From Doryteuthis pealeii (lineage: Eukaryota; Mollusca; Cephalopoda; Myopsida; Loliginidae), in contig CM042181.1 in NCBI GenBank assembly GCA_023376005.1, positions 23,987,808-24,051,807 of the forward strand: a stretch of 64,000 nucleotides of DNA, in the 5' to 3' direction. The notes under the pieces are model-generated. The model searched no databases, had not been told where the DNA came from, and saw only the letters and a list, made by a program, of their open reading frames with translations. A program made the translations under genes and the position numbers. Below are positions 59,364-64,000 of the stretch, in pieces. Positions within the stretch are counted from its first letter, which is position 1. Each line of letters begins with the position of its first letter.

Positions 59364-60144
59364 TGAGGAGTTCAGATCAAATTGTAGACCTTGCTTTTCA
59401 CTAATGGAAACCCGTTGAATAATAATCTCAAACATTGTCTTATATATTAATCCCTTAATCTTCTATAAATCTTCTTAATTATCTTTTAAGCTCTTTAATT
59501 TTCTTTAAATCCCTTGAATAGATAATTTTTTTTTTATTGCTTTAATTCTGATATTCTGATGTGAAAAAAAAAAAAAAAAAAAATTAAAACAAACAACAAA
59601 AAGAAATATTACAAAAAAAATTTTTAAACCAAAAAAAAATTAAAAAAAAAAAAGAAACTTGGTAAATTTCTGCTTAGAAGACATTAATATTTGTGGTGTG
59701 CATTGAGACTATCCCGTGCAATCTACAGGATAATATAGCATGTAATTAGATATATGCATATATATATATATATTATATATGAGATTTGTGTGAAAATAAT
59801 CACGCTCATCCCTGATCTCATGATTTAAAAAGGTCACAACGGAGCGGGGATCTTTTTATTCTGGTATTCCTTCGCAACGGCCGCCACCACTACCTTAGTT
59901 GTGTCGTTTGAAGAGTTGTCGATTTCAGATGAGTAAATAGGCACGCTATTTCACTATCCGATTATGCGCCGTTGTCTGTGCTGTACCTGATCCCAATTGG
60001 ATGCGCAGATCTTTCACGTGGTATCCCATCAATCGAAATTGCTTTAATTTTGATGTGCATCGGTCCTGTGTTTTTTTTACACTTATAGAACCACCACTAT
60101 ATATCATTCTGGTATTTCTTCAGGCTCAAACAGGGGAGTGCATT

Positions 60145-61173
60145 TCAGCCGAACCTGGTATCTGTGCAGCATGTTGGCTGGTGTAGCCGATATTGAAATG
60201 TCATTTGACGTAGAAGGAAACTACTTCCATAATTGTATACTGCTTTCTTGAAGTCCTGTGGTATCACTTTACTCCGATATTTACAAGGACGTAGGCATAT
60301 TGCAGTTTGACGCAATGTCCAAGAACCACCTAAATCACTGGCTGTAGAATACGGTGTGTTGTCAACGTCGCTCAAAGCCTCTGACTCCAGAAATCTGTTG
60401 CCGCGAAACCAGTCACCGGAAAGAAAATTAATTTGGCCTAAAATCAATTATTGTTATGAAATGTTTCCCAGACTAATGGGTAATTGCGATAGCCACCTGT
60501 CCCAGGTCTTACAATCGCTAAGTTTCCTCTTTCGCTAACGCACACAGGGACCGGACCAATGAACTGGCATGTCTCAAAGTTCCAGCAGCCTCATTGACGC
60601 TTTCAACAGAGACCGATCAATTTGTTTCACAAGTTGGCTCCTGTTGATATGTGAACGGATTCTGTTTTTTGTTTTTTCACATTTGCAGCGCACGTCGACT
60701 GCATTCATTCTGCGTTCTCCCGAATTGCGTTGAGACACAATTGATGTAATACGGTAATTTGATCAGTTTGGTTTGCTTGACATTTGATCAACGTCAGGTT
60801 GACTGTTAGCTCATATTCCGCGGTCAACTCCCCGAGTGTGTCGAGTCAACACCTTATCAATATTGCAGTTGCTGATTTAGTGTGCCTTCCTGGACTGTGT
60901 ACCTGAAATGCAATGATGCACGTATACTGAATCAGTCCTTATATATTACACAATGACATTCTATTGCAACGTCAATAGAGCATTGAGCTCCGCCAGCTCC
61001 GTATTAATGTAGAAGCTTTTGGTTCGAGGCTGCTGGGGTTTGATATGTTGCTGAGGAATGATGTTATCAAGAAAATTTGCAAACTGTGTGTGAGTAGCAG
61101 TGACACATTGATCTTCCTTCGGATTAACTACACTTTGCGTCAGTGATTCTAATTTCCATGTGGAATTCGACAT
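60145..61173 (-). pseudogene. LTR-retrotransposon fragment related to element D
   Basis: A 70-codon frame (60961-61173) ends in INTELAELNALLT, like the RNase H segment of element D relatives. Downstream, bases 60780-60950 share runs with 44045-44135 (CTCATATTCC..., GCACGTAT...GAGTC in the same order). 60145-60447 keeps a 100-codon frame that I cannot assign. Frames are short. A decayed second copy of the same broad family. Confidence 0.5.
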
Positions 61174-62330
61174 GGAAACAAATGTTTGTGGTTCATCTTG
61201 GAAAGTGTCGGATGATATTAACTAACTTAAACAGCTATGATAACCTGTAACGAACAATATCAAAAGACTCGTTCCCTCTAAACAACAAAGATAAATGAAA
61301 ATTTGACGATAATATTCATCTTATTACTTTAGTTAATTTCCTCACACACACGCACAAAATATTCCGTTCTTTACGCTCCAATCAAATTCCAATCTCGTTC
61401 AAGTTTGTTTCCAACATTCATTTTTCAAGACTGCTGTCACTTGATTATTACGCAACAATATATTATGGACTCGAACGCCCTCCTCCTCCACGTAGATCAC
61501 ATTGCAAATGGTCCATTAAGCAAACAAAAACACGCGAAGTAGTGTGACTTTTTTTCTGAAGATTGAATTGAAAGTTGAGTTCTGTGACAAACCAAAGTCG
61601 TAGAAAGTTGTTCCCTCTGCAAAATTATGTTCCTCACATCCGAAACAAAAGGTAAATTTTCCGCAGGTTCAGTGTTGCAGTTATCATTATCATCTACAAA
61701 AATAATGGAGTAATGTAAAATTGCTTAAACTTTGCTCTCTAACGTGGGGAAGATTCTTACTGGAATCTTACTAAATAGATTGTTCTCCGCTATTGCTGAG
61801 AGTTAGTGTGTCCAAAAAGACAGGACACGAAACCAATGTAATGGATTTTTTCCTACGTCAGATAACAGTAAAAATCCAATTAACAAAATTGTTGAAATTC
61901 TGGCAAAGGTAGATTCTCTTTTGAAGTTTCACACAATGCTCATAGAATTAGATGAGAACCAGCTCGGTCAGTTCAGACACAGTGGTGACCATTCTGAACG
62001 GAGTAAAATAGTGCTGCTTCCTTGCTACTACCATATCTTTAGTGTTTCCTAGAAAGATGTTGAGACTAGCAACAATACATGGATAACAAAGATGGCATAT
62101 ACATCCGTTTCAACACAAACGACAGCTTGTTTAACGACTCCAACAATTCGGAACAACTCGTAGATTATGACGCTATACTTATGCTCATACAAAATGTGAA
62201 ATTTACAAAGTTTGCAGAGACTTTATAAGCTTGTTTGGAAATTCAAAGAAGGAAACCTAGGAAAAAGTCTACAGTTCAGTAGCGCTGACCATTATCCTTG
62301 AAACTTCCAAAATTGCTAATAAGCAATTCT
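61174..62330. other. No gene recognised
   Basis: Mixed-composition DNA without a domain-bearing frame. It may include decayed 5' parts of the LINE whose C-terminus is seen at 62330-62740. Confidence 0.5.
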
Positions 62331-62740
62331 GCTGAAAATACAGATGCACAAGGTAGATCCCCTTACCAGAATGGAAGATCGCCGACTTCCAAAGTTGACA
62401 CTATTTGGAAAAACGTCCAATGGCTAGGGGAGCTACACTAAAGAGATACAAGAACAGGCTTTAGAGAGGTCTTACCTCCTGTGAAATCGACTACCGCCAG
62501 TGGACAACCCAATATTGATAGAAAATAATCAGCAAAACCGCCTCATTATTTGAGAACAGCTGGAGAATCCGAGAGAGAGAGAGAGAGAGAGAAAACAGCG
62601 CTGTAAAAACCTCACACAACGAAACCAAGAATTTCTAAGACCTTCCCCTGCAGCCACTGTGGTAAGTCTTGCCTTACATAGGCCTCATCATTCATCAATG
62701 TGCTGGCACAAATCGAAGAACACCTTCATGAATCTTCGTT
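62330..62740 (+). pseudogene. LINE C-terminal region with zinc-finger tail
   Basis: Plus-strand pieces in order: RMEDRRLPKLTLFGKTSNG, RYKNRL, SCEIDYRQW, SLFENSW, a (GA)n insertion, then FPCSHCGKSCLT and, after a frameshift, IGLIIHQCA. This follows the tail of a common LINE protein in molluscs and other invertebrates (HVxRMxDxRLPK...RYKD.LK..L...CxxCGRxCxSRIGLxSHxRxC). The Cys/His finger may bind the element's nucleic acid. Frameshifts and the inserted GA tract show it is dead. Confidence 0.7.
62571..62592 (+). repeat. (GA)11 microsatellite inside the LINE fragment
   Basis: A 22-bp GA run lies between the conserved blocks and interrupts the former reading frame. Confidence 0.9.
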
Positions 62741-63061
62741 CTCGAAGCCAAAGCCAAATAATTGCTTGGCAGTAACTTCAATTTAGAATGATTTATAGGA
62801 TTGTAGTATAAAGAAAAAGACAGAAATATTTCTATAGTTTTGTGTATATATTACTTTACAAAGCTTTTTAGTTTGTTTATAAGGCGTTACTTGAAATGTT
62901 ATTCTTTCTATCTTAGTATTGTATGATTCAAACATAATGTATGTGTCTAATCTCATCTGACATTCTCAGAAAATAAATTATGAAGGTTAATCCTGTAAAC
63001 TGTTAGTAACCAAAATTAGATCAAGCAAACATGATAAAGCGAATTGGTTCTCTCTCTCTCC

Positions 63062-63064
<3 letters not shown>

Positions 63065-63092
<28 letters not shown>
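63065..63092 (+). repeat. (AT)n microsatellite
   Basis: About 14 units. 62741-63064 and 63093-63280 hold nothing recognisable. Confidence 0.9.
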
Positions 63093-63097
<5 letters not shown>

Positions 63098-63289
63098 CTG
63101 AGAGAAAATGAAATTACAATACCCTAAAGGGCGATGCCGATTTTGATGTGAAAATGTATATGCATCGGTTGTGAGTACTTCTCAAACACTCATTTTGAAA
63201 CACATTTTGCACATTGATCTATATACGAGTTGCATTCAAAGTGTATCGACATCTCTACTATGTATACAATATTATTCATGGCTTTATTT

Positions 63290-63402
63290 TTCGTTACAGT
63301 TTTAATACATTAGAGTTTGGTAATATTTCATGCCTAACAAAATCCGTTTTTATTGTATGATGCTGGAAATAATAAAAATTCGATATCTTTGGTTTAGAAG
63401 AA
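63290..63402 (+). repeat. Half copy of the foldback/MITE-like repeat
   Basis: Matches the right arm of the copies at 48229 and 52483: TTAATACATTAGAGTTTGG, CATGCCTAACAAAATCC, and the terminal ATCTTTGGTTTAGAA. No matching left arm upstream. Confidence 0.5.
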
Positions 63403-63450
63403 AATTATCTTTTTCTAAAAATATCTTAGGGGTGTATTTATGTGCGACAG

Positions 63451-63451
<1 letters not shown>

Positions 63452-63492
<41 letters not shown>
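63452..63492 (+). repeat. (TA)n microsatellite
   Basis: About 20 units, 50 bp beyond the half foldback repeat. Confidence 0.95.
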
Positions 63493-63495
<3 letters not shown>

Positions 63496-63711
63496 TAAAT
63501 TTCCCTAGTTATGCTTATTTGTGTTGAATATACCAAAGGACACATATTCATTGAGTCATCATACCCAGACTCCAGCACAGCAGACAAACACGTATCATAA
63601 TAAATACCCATGTGGCATGTAAGGTGGTGACAAGTTATGTTTATCCTCATATCAAGACGTATCTAAGATCCCCACCCTAACAATCCCGCAACACAACACA
63701 TTGAATACTTG

Positions 63712-63746
<35 letters not shown>

Positions 63747-64000
63747 AACTTGATCTTCCATCATAGCAGATGATGGCAATAGTTTTTAAAAATTGTCATC
63801 CTTTGAGATTCCTAAATATTCCAGTTTTAATTACTGTCTGGTTGTATCATTCTGTCCTTCCTCTTTTTATTATTTTGTTTCATATGGTCTCTTCTTATGA
63901 CAGTCTCATTTTACTTAACACTCTCTATCTTCGTATCTCGCTCCCCTCTCTCTCTCTCTCTCTCTCTCTTTCACACACACACACACACACATATATATAT
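63712..64000 (+). repeat. CT-rich end of window with (CT)n, (CA)n and (TA)n tracts
   Basis: (CT)n at 63712-63743 and a compound (CT)n(CA)n(TA)n tract at about 63947-64000 that runs off the window. No gene between them. Confidence 0.9.

Overview
This is animal nuclear DNA, AT-rich and dense in microsatellites, with no recognisable host gene. Every coding stretch I can identify belongs to a transposable element. Long AT/GT/GA microsatellites, Gypsy, DIRS-like, LINE and mariner remnants, and very low gene density suggest a lophotrochozoan such as a cephalopod mollusc. That assignment is inference.

Layout. (1) 1-3900 is a direct-orientation, insertion-ridden copy of sequence that recurs at about 15231-18850, and it ends at a gap of exactly 100 N (3901-4000). 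(2) 4001-38474 is one giant inverted repeat: a left arm 4001-20823, a spacer of about 0.7 kb, and a right arm 21531-38474. Feature coordinates in the two arms sum to about 42442-42475. From outside inwards each arm holds a compound microsatellite, a 250-bp foldback repeat, a mariner scrap, a DIRS-like retroelement, a truncated Gypsy-type element (here element C), AT-rich DNA with a tandem duplication, a poly(A)-ended acidic ORF, and a nearly complete Ty3/Gypsy LTR retrotransposon (here element B). Element B spans the fold point, and its 3' LTR is cut off there. (3) 38475-64000 is single-copy within the window: LINE fragments, another Gypsy-type family (element D), mariner remnants, a ~270-bp foldback repeat family, degenerate tandem repeats and many microsatellites.

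Element B has an 803-808 bp LTR with perfect 9-bp inverted ends, a tRNA-Leu-like primer-binding site, gag with half of a CCCH-like zinc finger, a DSG aspartic protease, a YIDD reverse transcriptase, RNase H and a DDE integrase. Reading frames are broken at different places in the two arms.

The left arm begins flush against a scaffold gap, the spacer is asymmetric, and a third low-accuracy copy sits across the gap. The palindrome is therefore more likely a head-to-head join of two haplotypes or a fold-back assembly error than a real 34-kb palindrome. The sequence alone cannot settle this.
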